Shown here: in pieces, positions 15,482 through 25,559 of the stretch
Layout of the letters: each line of letters opens with the position of its first letter
Position numbering within the stretch: the stretch's first letter is position 1
Assembly (NCBI RefSeq): GCF_013403565.1
Contig: NZ_CP058627.1
Span: 1,550,001-1,614,000, forward strand
From: Chitinibacter bivalviorum
GTDB lineage: Bacteria; Pseudomonadota; Gammaproteobacteria; Burkholderiales; Chitinibacteraceae
Direction: 5' to 3'
DNA: 64,000 nt
The notes under the pieces: generated by a model
What the model saw: only the letters and a program-made list of their open reading frames with translations
What the model was told of the DNA's origin: nothing
Database searches by the model: none
Position numbers and translations under genes: made by a program

Positions 15482-17695
15482 ATGGTTGCAGTTACCCGCC
15501 CACTTGCCCAATCCATCGCCGAAGCTGCCGACCCTGATCGCTGGCTTTCAGCTTTGGCTGAACGCTACCCACCCAATGAAATTGCCCGCTTGCGTGAGGC
15601 CTTAGATTGGATTGGTGAAGTGTATGGCAAAGCACTCAACCCAGATACGGATGAATCATTATTTCTGCACGCGGTCGCCAGCGCGTCTATCGTCGCGGAT
15701 TTGCGCATGGATGCCAACGCAGTCATTGCTGCTATTTTATTTTGCGTGCCCGATTTTATTGAAAAATCAGGCGAACAAATCGACAAGCGATTTGGCAAGG
15801 TCGTCGCCCAACTGGTCGATGGGATTAGCAAAGTACGTAAATTACGCGCTTTAGCAAAGCCAGCGACGAGCAAAGCAGAAGACTATGCGCAGCAAATTGA
15901 AGCGCAGCGCAAAATGTTGCTGGCGATGGTCGAAGATATTCGCGCTGTATTGATCAAGCTTGCATGGCGCACGCAAACCATGCACAGCATCGCCAAAATC
16001 AGCGAAGAGCGTCGCCGGAAAATCGCGCAGGAAACGCTGGATGTGTTCGCGCCGTTGGCGAACCGACTCGGTGTATGGCAAATCAAATGGGAGCTCGAAG
16101 ACCTCGGTTTTCGCTTTCTGCATACCGATACCTACAAGAAAATTGCCAAGCTGCTACTTGAGCGGCGAGTCGATCGCGAACATTTTATTGCCGAAGTATT
16201 GGGCACTTTGCGCGCTGAGTTAGGTAAAGCGGGCGTTACCCACGTCGATTTGATGGGGCGGCCTAAACACATCTACAGCATCTGGAAAAAGATGCAGAAA
16301 AAGAAGCTCGATTTTTCCGAGCTGTATGACATTCGAGCGGTCCGCGTACTGGTCGATGATGTAAAAGATTGCTACACCGTACTCGGCATTGTCCATAACC
16401 TGTGGCAGCCGATTCCGGGCGAGTTTGACGACTATATTGCGCAACCCAAAGGCAACTTCTACCGCAGCCTACATACCGCAGTGATTGGCCCGCAAGATAA
16501 AGCGGTTGAAGTGCAAATCCGTACGTTCGATATGCATGATCACGCTGAATACGGCGTTGCCGCGCATTGGCGCTACAAGGAAGGCGGTCATGGTGATGCA
16601 CGCTATGAAGAAAAAATTGCCTGGCTGCGCCAATTGCTCGACTGGCGCGAAGACGTCGCCACCGACGATAAATTCACCGATGCGTTCAAAGCCGAGCTTT
16701 TTGAAGACACGATCTATGTGCTCACACCGGCTGGCCGCGTCATCTCGCTACCTAAGGGCAGCACGCCGGTGGATTTTGCCTACCATTTGCACACCGACCT
16801 TGGTCATCGCTGCCGTGGCGCCAAGATCAACGGCCAAATTGTGCCGCTCAATACCGCACTGGAAAACGGCCAGCGGGTCGAAATTCTCTCGACCAAAGAA
16901 GGTGGCCCCAGCCTTGATTGGTTGCATCAGGGATATGTTAAAAGCCATCGTGCTGCGCAAAAGATTCGGTATTGGATCCGCCAGCAAAATCTGGATGTCG
17001 CCATTGAGGCGGGCAAAAATCTGTATGAGAAAGAAGCCGCACGTGCGGGTGCAGGCCAACTCAATCAAGAGTTAATCGCCAATCGCTTGGGCTTTAAAAC
17101 CATTGATGAAGTGCATATCGCGCTTGGGCAAGGTGAAGTGAGCTTGCGTGAGCTCAATTTAGCCTTTAACGATGCTCAGCGCCCTGTCGAACCCGTGGCA
17201 GCAGAAACGCCGGAAGACTTTGTCCGGGCAGCCCGCGCCAGCCAATATGGCGAAGGCATTTTGATTGAAGGCATCGACAAGCTAATGACGATGCTGGCCA
17301 AGTGCTGCAAGCCAGTGCCACCCGATGCCGTGATGGGTTACGTCACCAAAGGGCGCGGCATTTCGATTCATCGTTGTGATTGCACAGCACTGAAACGCTT
17401 AGCTCAGGAAGCGCCAGAGCGGCTGATACGCGCTGATTGGGGTAATTTAGCCAGCAGCGCGCATGTTTTTGCGGTGGATATTCTGGTTGAAGCCAATGAG
17501 CGTGCAAGCTTATTGCGGGATCTCACCGATGTGATGTCGCGCGAAAAAATCAATGTGACTGCGGCCAATATGCAAATCCGAGATGGCCGCGCACGCGTTT
17601 CATTTACGATTGAAATTCGCGATAGTGAACAATTACAGCGAATTTTCACCCGCCTGCAAGACGTCGGCGGCGTCATCCGCTGCAGCCGCACCTGA
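15482..17695 (+). CDS. relA: GTP pyrophosphokinase RelA (ribosome-associated (p)ppGpp synthetase)
   Basis: Makes (p)ppGpp when uncharged tRNA enters the ribosomal A site. The 737-residue protein has an N-terminal HD-like domain with the metal-binding residues lost (SASIVADLRMDANAVIAAIL, no HD dyad), so it should not hydrolyse ppGpp. The synthetase domain contains GRPKHIYSIWKKM and the acidic substrate motif PGEFDDYIAQPKGNFYRSLH; EFDD is the RelA form, as opposed to the basic RxKD of SpoT. TGS (from about 410), zinc-finger (MLAKCCKPVPPDA, HRCDCTAL) and C-terminal ACT domains follow. Its bifunctional SpoT partner must lie elsewhere. The ribosome-binding site before the ATG is weak. Confidence 0.95.
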   Translation: MVAVTRPLAQSIAEAADPDRWLSALAERYPPNEIARLREALDWIGEVYGKALNPDTDESLFLHAVASASIVADLRMDANAVIAAILFCVPDFIEKSGEQIDKRFGKVVAQLVDGISKVRKLRALAKPATSKAEDYAQQIEAQRKMLLAMVEDIRAVLIKLAWRTQTMHSIAKISEERRRKIAQETLDVFAPLANRLGVWQIKWELEDLGFRFLHTDTYKKIAKLLLERRVDREHFIAEVLGTLRAELGKAGVTHVDLMGRPKHIYSIWKKMQKKKLDFSELYDIRAVRVLVDDVKDCYTVLGIVHNLWQPIPGEFDDYIAQPKGNFYRSLHTAVIGPQDKAVEVQIRTFDMHDHAEYGVAAHWRYKEGGHGDARYEEKIAWLRQLLDWREDVATDDKFTDAFKAELFEDTIYVLTPAGRVISLPKGSTPVDFAYHLHTDLGHRCRGAKINGQIVPLNTALENGQRVEILSTKEGGPSLDWLHQGYVKSHRAAQKIRYWIRQQNLDVAIEAGKNLYEKEAARAGAGQLNQELIANRLGFKTIDEVHIALGQGEVSLRELNLAFNDAQRPVEPVAAETPEDFVRAARASQYGEGILIEGIDKLMTMLAKCCKPVPPDAVMGYVTKGRGISIHRCDCTALKRLAQEAPERLIRADWGNLASSAHVFAVDILVEANERASLLRDLTDVMSREKINVTAANMQIRDGRARVSFTIEIRDSEQLQRIFTRLQDVGGVIRCSRT

Positions 17696-17706
17696 TCTCT
17701 TCCCGA

Positions 17707-17746
17707 TTGATTTGAAGTGGTTTACTCCAAAACCATTTCAAATCAA
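17707..17746. repeat. Inverted repeat just after relA
   Basis: Arms TTGATTTGAAGTGGTTT and AAACCATTTCAAATCAA pair over 17 bp with one G-U wobble and a 6-base loop, beginning 11 bases after the relA stop. No run of T follows, so it is an RNA-stabilising hairpin or weak terminator rather than a classical one. Confidence 0.45.
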
Positions 17747-17864
17747 ATTAGCGAAAAAGCAAAATACGTCACTTCGTCAGCTCGCTTACTTCATCAAGTC
17801 GCTATTTTGCCGATAACGATCTAATACACTAATACCAATATCTAGATTATTACAGGGGGCAACG

Positions 17865-19751
17865 ATGTTTAGTTCTTTGCGCGTGCGGCTGATCGCCTTT
17901 ATCGGCTTACTTATTTTACTCGTTGCGTCCATCATTACTATTGGCGCGTATTCCAAGATGCGCTCAGAAATGATCAATACAGGTTTGCGAAACGAAATTA
18001 TTGGCGTTGAAACCGGTTATAGCGTCATGCTGCGTAACTGGATTGATGATAAAAAAATGATCATCAGCTCAACCTCAAAAACACTTGAGCAAGCCAGCGA
18101 TTACATCCCTATCCTCAATCAGGCTGAAAAAAGTGCACATTTTGACGCCGTATATTTGGGTACGAATGATAAAAAAATGTTCAGTACGCATGATTTGGGC
18201 TTGCCCCCTGGCTATGATCCAACAGGTCGGCCTTGGTATCAGCAGGCATTAAAAGAAGACAAAACCATCATGACACCGCCGTATGTGGATGCGGGAACAA
18301 AACAACTGACTCTATCCTTTGCCGCTCCGGTTAAAAAAAATGGCCAGCTCATTGGCGTTGTAGCAGCCGACATTTTTCTTGATGCCATCGTCAAGGATGT
18401 TTTAAATATTAAAATGACTGGAAATGGCTATGCAATTCTCGTCGGCAAAGAAGGCAATGTTCTGGTTCATTCAGATCAAAGCAAAGTCACGAAACCATTA
18501 AGTGACATTAACGCTGAACTGTCACCTGCTAACTTAGCCAAGATATCTGCCTCACAAGAAATACTCGATGTAGTCATTGGTGGAGAAAACAAGTTTGTCT
18601 TTGCAAAAAACATAGAAAATAGCGATCTGTATTTAGTTTTTGTCATTGATAAATCAATGGCTTTAGCCCCCCTTCAACAATTGCTCTGGATGGCAATTGG
18701 TACGCTAGTCGTGATCTTATTATTGGTCATCCCATTTGCCAGCCTGCTGGTCAACAAAATGCTCTCTGGTCTCAATCGCGTGCGCAAAGGCATGGTAGAG
18801 ATTGCGCAGGGTGAAGGAGATTTGACGCGGCAAATTCATATTGAGGGTGATGATGAAATCGCGCAAACGGCCAAAGCATTTAATCAATTTACCGCTCGTT
18901 TGCGGACCATGTTTAGCGACTTGCGCAAAGAAACTGAAAACCTAACGATGGGTGTGCAACAGATTAATCAAGTCCTCAATACGCTGTCGGATGATTCGCG
19001 CATTTTGTCTGATATGGCAGCCACCAATGCAGCGACAATTGAAGAAATCACCGTCAGTATCAGCCATATTGCCGACAACGCAGGTGAAGCTAATCATTTG
19101 GTGAACAACACTGGCGCACTTTCGGCTGATTCGGCACGGACGATGGGAGAAGTTGCCACTGAAGTAGGTAAATCGGCCTCGGAAGTGCGCGATTTGTCTT
19201 CATTACTTGATCGTCTGAACCAACGCAGTCAAGACATTAGCGGCATTATTCAAGTGATTAAAGAAATTGCCGACCAAACGAATCTGCTGGCGCTCAATGC
19301 GGCGATTGAAGCTGCGCGGGCGGGTGAGCAAGGCCGTGGCTTTGCCGTGGTAGCCGATGAAGTGCGTAAGCTCGCAGAGCGCACCAGCTCAGCGACCTTG
19401 GAAATCACCGGCATGATTGACGGCATTCGCGGCGAAACCAATGCCGCCGTGCGGAATATGGAATCGACCTTGGGCGCGGTACAAAGCGGGGTCAACCTAT
19501 CGAATCATGCGGCGGAAAAGATTGTCGATATTCGCCAGAATATGAGCCAAGTCATGGAGAAAATGAGCGAAATCGCACATGCAACCAAAGAGCAACAAGA
19601 CGCAACAACGATGATGGCGCAGAGCGCAGAAAACATTACCAATCAAATGCAGCAATCAGATGCGGCTTTGCATCGTGCCAATGACTCTGTCGCTCAGCTC
19701 AATCACCTTGCGGGCTTTCTGCGTGAAATGTTTGGCCGCTTTAAAGTTTGA
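17865..19751 (+). CDS. Methyl-accepting chemotaxis protein with periplasmic Cache domain
   Basis: A 628-residue chemoreceptor. TM1 (residues 8-28, [20 protein letters not shown]) is followed by a double-Cache sensor domain (about 35-268; [20 protein letters not shown] and [18 protein letters not shown] are typical). TM2 lies around 269-293, then HAMP and a long signalling coiled coil with hairpin tip [20 protein letters not shown]. The C-terminus (EMFGRFKV) has no CheR-tethering pentapeptide. Cache receptors usually bind amino acids or organic acids, but the ligand cannot be read from sequence. It is monocistronic between relA and a terminator shared with pyk. The start follows GGGGG with good spacing. 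Confidence 0.94.
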   Translation: MFSSLRVRLIAFIGLLILLVASIITIGAYSKMRSEMINTGLRNEIIGVETGYSVMLRNWIDDKKMIISSTSKTLEQASDYIPILNQAEKSAHFDAVYLGTNDKKMFSTHDLGLPPGYDPTGRPWYQQALKEDKTIMTPPYVDAGTKQLTLSFAAPVKKNGQLIGVVAADIFLDAIVKDVLNIKMTGNGYAILVGKEGNVLVHSDQSKVTKPLSDINAELSPANLAKISASQEILDVVIGGENKFVFAKNIENSDLYLVFVIDKSMALAPLQQLLWMAIGTLVVILLLVIPFASLLVNKMLSGLNRVRKGMVEIAQGEGDLTRQIHIEGDDEIAQTAKAFNQFTARLRTMFSDLRKETENLTMGVQQINQVLNTLSDDSRILSDMAATNAATIEEITVSISHIADNAGEANHLVNNTGALSADSARTMGEVATEVGKSASEVRDLSSLLDRLNQRSQDISGIIQVIKEIADQTNLLALNAAIEAARAGEQGRGFAVVADEVRKLAERTSSATLEITGMIDGIRGETNAAVRNMESTLGAVQSGVNLSNHAAEKIVDIRQNMSQVMEKMSEIAHATKEQQDATTMMAQSAENITNQMQQSDAALHRANDSVAQLNHLAGFLREMFGRFKV

Positions 19752-19752
19752 T

Positions 19753-19802
19753 GGGTATGTAGCTGTAATCATTATATCTATTTAACCCAATGAATATACC
19801 CC
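19753..19802. repeat. GGGTAT/ATACCC intergenic repeat, copy 3
   Basis: 50 bp directly after the chemoreceptor stop, starting GGGTATGTAGCTGTAATCAT and ending GAATATACCCC. The TGTAATCAT core is shared with the reverse complement of copy 2. It lies immediately before the bidirectional terminator. Confidence 0.6.
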
Positions 19803-19804
19803 AT

Positions 19805-19835
19805 AAAAAAAGGCCGCATACGCGGCCTTTTTTTA
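19805..19835. terminator. Bidirectional rho-independent terminator, mcp / pyk
   Basis: Seven A residues, GGCCGC, loop ATAC, then GCGGCC and seven T residues. It is symmetrical and sits between the convergent chemoreceptor and pyruvate kinase genes. Confidence 0.9.
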
Positions 19836-19852
19836 TAGCTTAATAAATTGCA

Positions 19853-21292
19853 TTAGCGCGTTTTTTGCGACTCACCCGCTTTTACAATTTTCAGGCAGTT
19901 CGTGCCGCCCAACATCCCAACCACATCACCAAATGTAAAGGCAATCAGATCACCTTGTTGCACGATTCCGCGACGTAACATTTCCATCTCGGCACGCACT
20001 AACAATGACTCACGATCCGTATTGTCGTGCGAAAGCATAACAGGCTCAACATCACGGAATAATGAGAGGCGATTATAGGTTTCAGCCTCGGGTGTTAATG
20101 CATAAATTGGCACCCCAGAGATCACACGTGACATCCATAAAGCTGATGAACCCGATTGGGTGAGCGCAGCAATCACTTTGACATTCAAGTGATTAGAGGC
20201 AAACAAAGCGGCCATCGAGATAGTTTGATCAACGCGAGTATATTCACCATCAATCAAAGCCTGATTGCTCACTTTGTAGTCTTGCGATTTTTCTGCTTCA
20301 AGGCAAATTCTAGCCATCGCCTCGACGGTTTCCACTGGATACTGCCCAGAAGCCGTTTCTGCTGACAACATCACAGCATCTGTGCCATCCAAAACCGCAT
20401 TGGCGACGTCCGAAACTTCGGCGCGGGTAGGCACTGGGCTCGAAATCATAGACTCCATCATTTGGGTCGCAGTGATGGTGAGTTTATTTAGGCGACGTGC
20501 GGCTTTAATCATGCGTTTTTGCAAAGCAGGCACCGCCGCATCGCCAACCTCGACCGCCAAATCACCACGCGCCACCATAATCCCATCGGAGGCTTCAAGG
20601 ATTTCATTAAGATTATCAATGGCCTCCGTGCGCTCAATTTTGGCAATCAATAATGCTTTACTGCCCGCTGCACGCAATAGTGTGCGGGCCATATACATAT
20701 CGGCGGCACTTTTTGGGAACGACACGGCGACATAATCAGCATGCAGCTTCGCTGCGACCTTGATGTCCTCCATATCTTTACCCGTCAGAGCCGGCGCCGT
20801 TAAGCCACCGCCTTGGCGGTTAATCCCTTTATTATTAGATAAAGTACCGCCCACCAACACCGTGGTATACACTTTTTGCCCTTCAACGGCATCCACGACC
20901 AATTGGATTTTGCCATCATCCAGCAGCAAAATATTGCCGCTTTCCACATCATTGGGTAGCTCTTTGTAATCAAGCCCTACCGTATCTTGATCGCCCATTT
21001 CGCACGCAGCATCCAGGACAAATTTCGCCCCTTTTGCGAGCTCGATTTTATTTTTCTTAAACTTACCAACGCGGATTTTAGGCCCTTGTAAATCGACCAT
21101 AATCGCAATTGGGCGCCCAACCTTTTTTGCTTGCTCACGCACCAGAGCTGCACGATCGAGGTGATCCTGCGCCGTGCCATGTGAGAAATTTAAGCGCACC
21201 ATATTCACGCCAGCCGCCACCAGTCGTTCTAGTGTTGCGGCATCACTTGATGCAGGACCCAAGGTGGAAACAATTTTTGTGCTTCGTAGCAT
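19853..21292 (-). CDS. pyk: Pyruvate kinase
   Basis: Last step of glycolysis: phosphoenolpyruvate plus ADP to pyruvate plus ATP. The 479-residue protein begins with RSTKIVSTLGPASS. It contains the active-site helix IMVARGDLAVEVG, the cation/substrate-binding segment AIMVDLQGPKIRVG and the regulatory C-terminal domain (SGSSALWMSRVISGVPIYAL). Length and domain layout (A, B, A, C) are those of bacterial type II (PykA-like) enzymes. It is transcribed alone, and the 188 bases upstream to the tRNA show no strong promoter that I can pick out. Confidence 0.95.
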   Translation of the reverse strand: MLRSTKIVSTLGPASSDAATLERLVAAGVNMVRLNFSHGTAQDHLDRAALVREQAKKVGRPIAIMVDLQGPKIRVGKFKKNKIELAKGAKFVLDAACEMGDQDTVGLDYKELPNDVESGNILLLDDGKIQLVVDAVEGQKVYTTVLVGGTLSNNKGINRQGGGLTAPALTGKDMEDIKVAAKLHADYVAVSFPKSAADMYMARTLLRAAGSKALLIAKIERTEAIDNLNEILEASDGIMVARGDLAVEVGDAAVPALQKRMIKAARRLNKLTITATQMMESMISSPVPTRAEVSDVANAVLDGTDAVMLSAETASGQYPVETVEAMARICLEAEKSQDYKVSNQALIDGEYTRVDQTISMAALFASNHLNVKVIAALTQSGSSALWMSRVISGVPIYALTPEAETYNRLSLFRDVEPVMLSHDNTDRESLLVRAEMEMLRRGIVQQGDLIAFTFGDVVGMLGGTNCLKIVKAGESQKTR

Positions 21293-21479
21293 GCGCGAGC
21301 TCCTTCTGTATGTGCGTGAGATAAGGCCTAATCAAGCCAAAACAATTTCAATCAATGAGTCAATTGTGACAAGATCGCACACAGGCAATCTGAGCCTAAT
21401 CAACTTCGATCAATTTGCACTGATATATTAGGTAACTTGTTGCAAGAAAGCAGAAAGATATAAGAGAAGAATTGCATTT

Positions 21480-21555
21480 GGCGTCCCCAGCAGGAATCGA
21501 ACCTGCAACTAGCCCTTAGGAGGGGCTTGTTATATCCATTTAACTATGGAGACGC
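21480..21555 (-). tRNA. tRNA-Arg (anticodon CCU)
   Basis: Read on the minus strand it folds as a cloverleaf. The acceptor stem is GCGTCTC/GGGACGC with one G-T wobble. The anticodon stem AGCCC/GGGCT encloses loop CTCCTAA, giving anticodon CCT, which reads the rare Arg codon AGG. The T arm contains GGTTCGATTCC. The 3' CCA is not encoded. There is no integrase or attachment-site duplication nearby. Confidence 0.93.
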
Positions 21556-21669
21556 ATTACCGAGCGGTAAGCAGGCAGCATTCTACCGAAATTTAAGCCG
21601 ACAAGCACGGCCAGCAAGGCTGGCACGCTGCATTTAGTGAGATTCAATTGAGCATATTTAGTGAATTAT

Positions 21670-22104
21670 CTAGGATTCACGACCAAATCTGCTATTAAAC
21701 TCGTCCAGCATTTTCTGTTCACGCTGGTTTTCTTTTTTAATTTCGCCTTTTTCATGCCGATCTTTTAAGGCCTCAAATGCCTTTACCTTGCGCTCGCAAT
21801 CCTGCCAATCGATTTTTCGCCGCTCATATTCATGACCCAAGCGCACCACTTCATCATTTTGCTGAATCGCAGCGGCATCAAGCTTGGCAAGAAACAATTG
21901 AAAATCACGCCACTGCGTAATTGAGATACCCGTTTGGGCTTGATTAGCCAATCGCGCACGATATTCGGTACGAAAGCCATCGACTTGTTCGAGCTTAGAT
22001 TTTGCCAGTAGCCAGCTTGCCTGAGCAGCTTGCATGGCACGTGAGGCCTCTTCTCGCTCATCAAGCGCCAATTGCAATAAAAAGGCAAAGCGAAAAGCGG
22101 CCAC
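21670..22104 (-). CDS. fliJ: Flagellar export protein FliJ
   Basis: A 144-residue, highly charged coiled-coil protein that forms the stalk inserted into the FliI hexamer of the flagellar type III export apparatus and escorts chaperones. Evidence is the N-terminal FRFAFLLQLALDEREEA pattern of FliJ, heptad-rich sequence throughout, and position directly after fliI. The length matches the family (~145). It is the last gene of the fli run; a short GCCAGC/GCTGGC hairpin lies downstream without a U tract. Confidence 0.85.
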   Translation of the reverse strand: MAAFRFAFLLQLALDEREEASRAMQAAQASWLLAKSKLEQVDGFRTEYRARLANQAQTGISITQWRDFQLFLAKLDAAAIQQNDEVVRLGHEYERRKIDWQDCERKVKAFEALKDRHEKGEIKKENQREQKMLDEFNSRFGRES

Positions 22105-22147
22105 AATCTACACCTGCAAAATGAACTAAAGCTCGGCTTGGCCTAAG

Positions 22148-23557
22148 CTAGTTGGCAAACAATTGAGCGAGCTTCATTCTAGCCCCCTCATAGCCTTCTT
22201 GCTCTGTAATCGCTTGCTGCAAAAAGGCTTCAAATGCGGGATGGCGGCGAATTGCATCGTCTAATACCGGATCAGAGCCTGGCACATAGGCGCCGACACT
22301 AATTAGGTCTTTGCTGCGTTGGTAGCGGGAATACAGGAATTTAAAACGTCGCACCATTTCAAATTCTTGATGACTAATAATATCGTGCATCACCCGTGAA
22401 ATCGACGCCTCAATATCAATCGCGGGATAATGTCCGGCCTCGGCCAATTGCCGGCTCAATACAAAGTGCCCATCCAAAATCGCACGCGCATTATCTGCAA
22501 TCGGGTCTTGCTGATCATCGCCTTCCGACAATACCGTATAAAAGGCCGTAATCGAACCGCCGCCTTCACGCCCATTGCCTGCGCGCTCTACCAATTGCGG
22601 CAGACGCGCAAAAACTGACGGTGGATACCCCTTCGTGGCGGGCGGCTCACCGACGGCCAAGGCAATTTCGCGCTGAGCCATCGCATAGCGAGTTAGTGAA
22701 TCCATAATGAGCAGGACATTCTTGCCTTGATCCCGAAAATATTCGGCAATACTCGTTGCATAGGCCGCGCCATACAATCGCAGCAATGGCGGCGTATCTG
22801 CGGGAGCGGCAACCACGACACTGCGTGCCCGACCTTCATCGCCAAGAATATTTTCGATAAAGTCCTTTACCTCACGCCCACGCTCGCCAATCAGCCCCAC
22901 CACCACGACGTCTGCTGCCGTATAGCGAGCCATCATCCCCAGCAAGACTGACTTACCCACACCAGAGCCGGCAAACAAACCTAGACGCTGCCCACGGCCA
23001 ACCGTGAGCATGGCATTGATCGCGCGTACCCCCACATCCATGACCGAGCGTACGGGTTCTCTATCCATCGGATTATAAGCGCGGGAAAAAAGTGGATAGT
23101 AGGCCTCATTCATCAAAGGGCCTTTGCCATCCAGCGGCCGACCTAAACCATCAAGGATGCGACCTAATAGCCCCCAGCCCACCGGCACTTGTCGACCATG
23201 ATCTTCTGCCCGACGTTGAACTGGCCTGGGCTTACCGTACTCAGGCTTCCATGCCGCAACGTCTTCACGTGGCATGACGCTAGCGCCCGGTTCAACACCA
23301 TAAATTTCGGCAATCGGCATCAAAAACAAGCGCTGCTCTTGAAAGCCCACGACCACCGCTTCAACTGGATGCCCACTAGGGGTCATCACATCGCACGATG
23401 CCCCAATCGGTAAACGCAAGCCAACCGCCTCCAGAACGAGTCCAGAAACCCTAGTGAGCCGGCCGCGGGGTAGCCATGGTTTAACCGACTTCACTGCCGT
23501 GCCACAATCCTTAAGGTAGGACTGAATGGATTTATGCGTCGGGTTCATCTGTGACAT
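22148..23557 (-). CDS. fliI: Flagellum-specific ATPase FliI
   Basis: Hexameric ATPase of the flagellar export gate, related to F1-beta. Seen are Walker [16 protein letters not shown], the following [14 protein letters not shown], Walker B region [17 protein letters not shown] and the segment [18 protein letters not shown]. From the ATG at 23557 it has 469 residues; a second in-frame ATG (23548) and a GTG (23593) are alternatives. The start was chosen because homologues begin about 15 residues before the SYLKDCG segment. The 5' end overlaps the end of fliH, implying coupling. Confidence 0.94.
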   Translation of the reverse strand: MSQMNPTHKSIQSYLKDCGTAVKSVKPWLPRGRLTRVSGLVLEAVGLRLPIGASCDVMTPSGHPVEAVVVGFQEQRLFLMPIAEIYGVEPGASVMPREDVAAWKPEYGKPRPVQRRAEDHGRQVPVGWGLLGRILDGLGRPLDGKGPLMNEAYYPLFSRAYNPMDREPVRSVMDVGVRAINAMLTVGRGQRLGLFAGSGVGKSVLLGMMARYTAADVVVVGLIGERGREVKDFIENILGDEGRARSVVVAAPADTPPLLRLYGAAYATSIAEYFRDQGKNVLLIMDSLTRYAMAQREIALAVGEPPATKGYPPSVFARLPQLVERAGNGREGGGSITAFYTVLSEGDDQQDPIADNARAILDGHFVLSRQLAEAGHYPAIDIEASISRVMHDIISHQEFEMVRRFKFLYSRYQRSKDLISVGAYVPGSDPVLDDAIRRHPAFEAFLQQAITEQEGYEGARMKLAQLFAN

Positions 23558-24419
23558 CTGATTTGAGTGGAGACGGCTGAGATGCAGATTCACTATTTAA
23601 ATCAAGCGCAGAAACAGTGGGATCATCAGACAATACATCTGAGGTGTATTGCACCACATTCCAATCTGGCATTGATTTTCCTGCCAATACCCCTGCAATC
23701 TTTTTCCAGCGGCTTGCCAAAGAATAGTCGAGTTGGGTCGTCGGTGTTTCGATTCGACAACTACCAGAATCCAAGCTTTGATCCGATAATATCCGCCAGA
23801 CATCGGCGGGTAGCTCAAACTGCAAGTCATGTTGCAGCAACTCAATATCATCAGGAGATAAATATAATTTTGATGGCGCAGTCGCAGCGGGGATCGCCGC
23901 TAAGGCTTCCCGTATTGGGGCAAGCAGTTGCTGCGGATGCTGGCGCAACTCATTCCCTATCATTTGCTGAGCCACAAGCAGAGCCAACTCCAACACGGAA
24001 TCAGCGAGGTCGACCTCAAGGTCTTGCTGCGATTGATTGATCGCCGCTAGGAGCTGACTTAATTGCTGAAGCTCTTGATCCGCTTGCAGTCGCCCTTCAG
24101 CCAATCCAGCCAGATACCCTTCTTCACGCGCCTGCTGCTCAATCGACTCGATTTCTTCCGCCGTAGGGTAAGGCATCGCATTGGCTGCGATAGCTGAATC
24201 AGGCAGTGCAACGTCATCCTGTACTGGTTCGGGGCTTAACCCCACCTCAATGTCCGTGACGACTTCAGGGCTTGGCGCGGCAACTTCTATGACGGGTTCA
24301 ACGCTTTGCTCGCTGGCTTGTTCTGGCGTAGCGGGGCTGTCGAGAAGAGAGTTAAACTGCCAGCGCTGAAATGCGGAAAGTTCTTCACTCGGAATAATAC
24401 GGCGCTGATGACCTGACAC
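23532..24419 (-). CDS. fliH: Flagellar assembly protein FliH
   Basis: Regulator of FliI in the flagellar export apparatus, equivalent to a peripheral stalk. The 295-residue protein has an N-terminal acidic, Pro/Ala-rich region (about 25-85), then the FliH core with [20 protein letters not shown] (the family's glycine-spaced helix) and [20 protein letters not shown]. The C-terminal extension after about 245 is Ser/Asp-rich and probably disordered. The start is GTG at 24419 with AAGGA 7 bases upstream. It overlaps fliI at its 3' end. Confidence 0.88.
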   Translation of the reverse strand: MSGHQRRIIPSEELSAFQRWQFNSLLDSPATPEQASEQSVEPVIEVAAPSPEVVTDIEVGLSPEPVQDDVALPDSAIAANAMPYPTAEEIESIEQQAREEGYLAGLAEGRLQADQELQQLSQLLAAINQSQQDLEVDLADSVLELALLVAQQMIGNELRQHPQQLLAPIREALAAIPAATAPSKLYLSPDDIELLQHDLQFELPADVWRILSDQSLDSGSCRIETPTTQLDYSLASRWKKIAGVLAGKSMPDWNVVQYTSDVLSDDPTVSALDLNSESASQPSPLKSDVTDEPDA

Positions 24420-24428
24420 GAAATATCC

Positions 24429-24545
24429 TTACTTAAGTAACTGGACAAAAGTTTTGACGCAAAGCACAACGCCGAAGATCAGCACAAATAGTACGGCGAG
24501 GCGAAGAAATGCGGCGCGATAACTTTTGGCGTACTTTTTACTCAA
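24429..24545 (-). CDS. Small single-pass membrane protein between fliG and fliH (candidate)
   Basis: A 38-codon frame in the otherwise empty 118-bp gap between fliG and fliH. It begins at a TTG that overlaps the last codons of fliG (ATTGAGTAA) and ends 9 bases before the fliH start, its stop lying at the fliH ribosome-binding site. The product starts MSKKYAKSYRAAFLRL (basic, Lys/Arg-rich) and continues into one hydrophobic helix (LAVLFVLIFGVVLCV) with a short tail. GAAGG lies 5 bases before the TTG. A basic N-terminus followed by a clean 15-18-residue helix, and coupling on both sides, favour a real gene. No homologue is recognised, and no other evidence is available. Confidence 0.5.
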   Translation of the reverse strand: MSKKYAKSYRAAFLRLAVLFVLIFGVVLCVKTFVQLLK

Positions 24546-25551
24546 TCATACCTTCGCCACCACTGCCGCCAAGGACAATCTGTCCTTCATCGGCAAGACG
24601 ACGAACGATTTTAAGAATTTCTTTCTGTTCGCCTTCCACTTCGGACAATTTAACCGGCCCCTTCGCTTCCAAATCTTCACGCAACATTTCCGCCGCGCGC
24701 TGCGACATATTTTTGAAGATTTTTTCTCGTAAAGCTTGGCTAGTCCCTTTCAGCGCAATGATCAGCGAATCGGATTGAACTTCGCGCATCAAGAGCTGGA
24801 TACCACGGTCATCAATATCGAGTACATTATCAAACGTGAACATCTTGTCCTGAATTTTTTGCGCCAACTCAGGGTCATATTCGCGAATATTGGCCACCGC
24901 AGAAGCTTCAACGACACCGCCCATAAAGTTGAGAATATCGGCCGCCATTTGTACCCCGCCAATGGCACTTTTCTTCAATTTGTCCGAGCCAGATAACAAC
25001 TGAGTCAAAACATCATTGAGTTCTTTCAATGCTGCGGGCTGTACACCTTCGAGCGTAGCAATACGCAGCAGGACGTCATTACGTACCCGCTCGGGAAAAT
25101 TACTCATGACTTCGGAAGATTGATCAGGCTCGAGGTGAACTAAAATCGTGGCAATAATCTGCGGGTGCTCATTGCGAATCAATTCAGCAACTGCGGCTGA
25201 ATCCATCCATTTGAGCGACTCAATGCCATTGTTATCATTGCCCTGCAAAATACGATCGAGCAAGTTCGCAGCCTTATCCGTACCCAGCGCCTTGGTTAAA
25301 ACGGAGCGAATATATTCGTCCGCCGCACCTAAGTTGGCCCGATTCTGAGTGGCAGCAATAAAATCACCTAAGACCGCGTCCATTTCTTCGCGCTTGACCG
25401 AGTTCATATTGGCCATTTCAAAGCCCAGCTTCTGGACTTCTTTAGGCCCTAAGAACTTAAACACCTCAACCGCGGCGTCTTCACCTAAAGACATCAGCAA
25501 GAGCGCACTTTTATGCACGCCATCGTCATTCAAATTGGCAGCCATTGGCAC
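24538..25551 (-). CDS. fliG: Flagellar motor switch protein FliG
   Basis: Rotor protein of the C ring that engages the stator (MotA) and sets rotation direction with FliM/FliN. The 337-residue protein has the N-terminal FliF-binding domain, the middle-domain EHPQ motif (LIRNEHPQIIATILVHL), and the C-terminal torque helix with alternating charges (DDRGIQLLMREVQSDSLIIA, EKIFKNMSQRAAEMLREDLE). Length and motifs match the E. coli-type protein. It starts 8 bases after the fliF stop. Confidence 0.95.
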   Translation of the reverse strand: MPMAANLNDDGVHKSALLLMSLGEDAAVEVFKFLGPKEVQKLGFEMANMNSVKREEMDAVLGDFIAATQNRANLGAADEYIRSVLTKALGTDKAANLLDRILQGNDNNGIESLKWMDSAAVAELIRNEHPQIIATILVHLEPDQSSEVMSNFPERVRNDVLLRIATLEGVQPAALKELNDVLTQLLSGSDKLKKSAIGGVQMAADILNFMGGVVEASAVANIREYDPELAQKIQDKMFTFDNVLDIDDRGIQLLMREVQSDSLIIALKGTSQALREKIFKNMSQRAAEMLREDLEAKGPVKLSEVEGEQKEILKIVRRLADEGQIVLGGSGGEGMIE

Positions 25552-25559
25552 ATACTCGC

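Noticed and set aside
16485..17075. 196-codon plus-strand frame inside relA
   Set aside because: Alternative-frame shadow with Arg/Ser/Lys-rich low-quality sequence; relA motifs run unbroken through it.
21480..21555. tRNA-Arg as an integration site
   Set aside because: No integrase, no partial tRNA duplication and only core genes on both sides.
23558..23593. GTG start extending FliI by 12 residues
   Set aside because: No ribosome-binding site, and the extra residues ([12 protein letters not shown]) do not resemble FliI N-termini.
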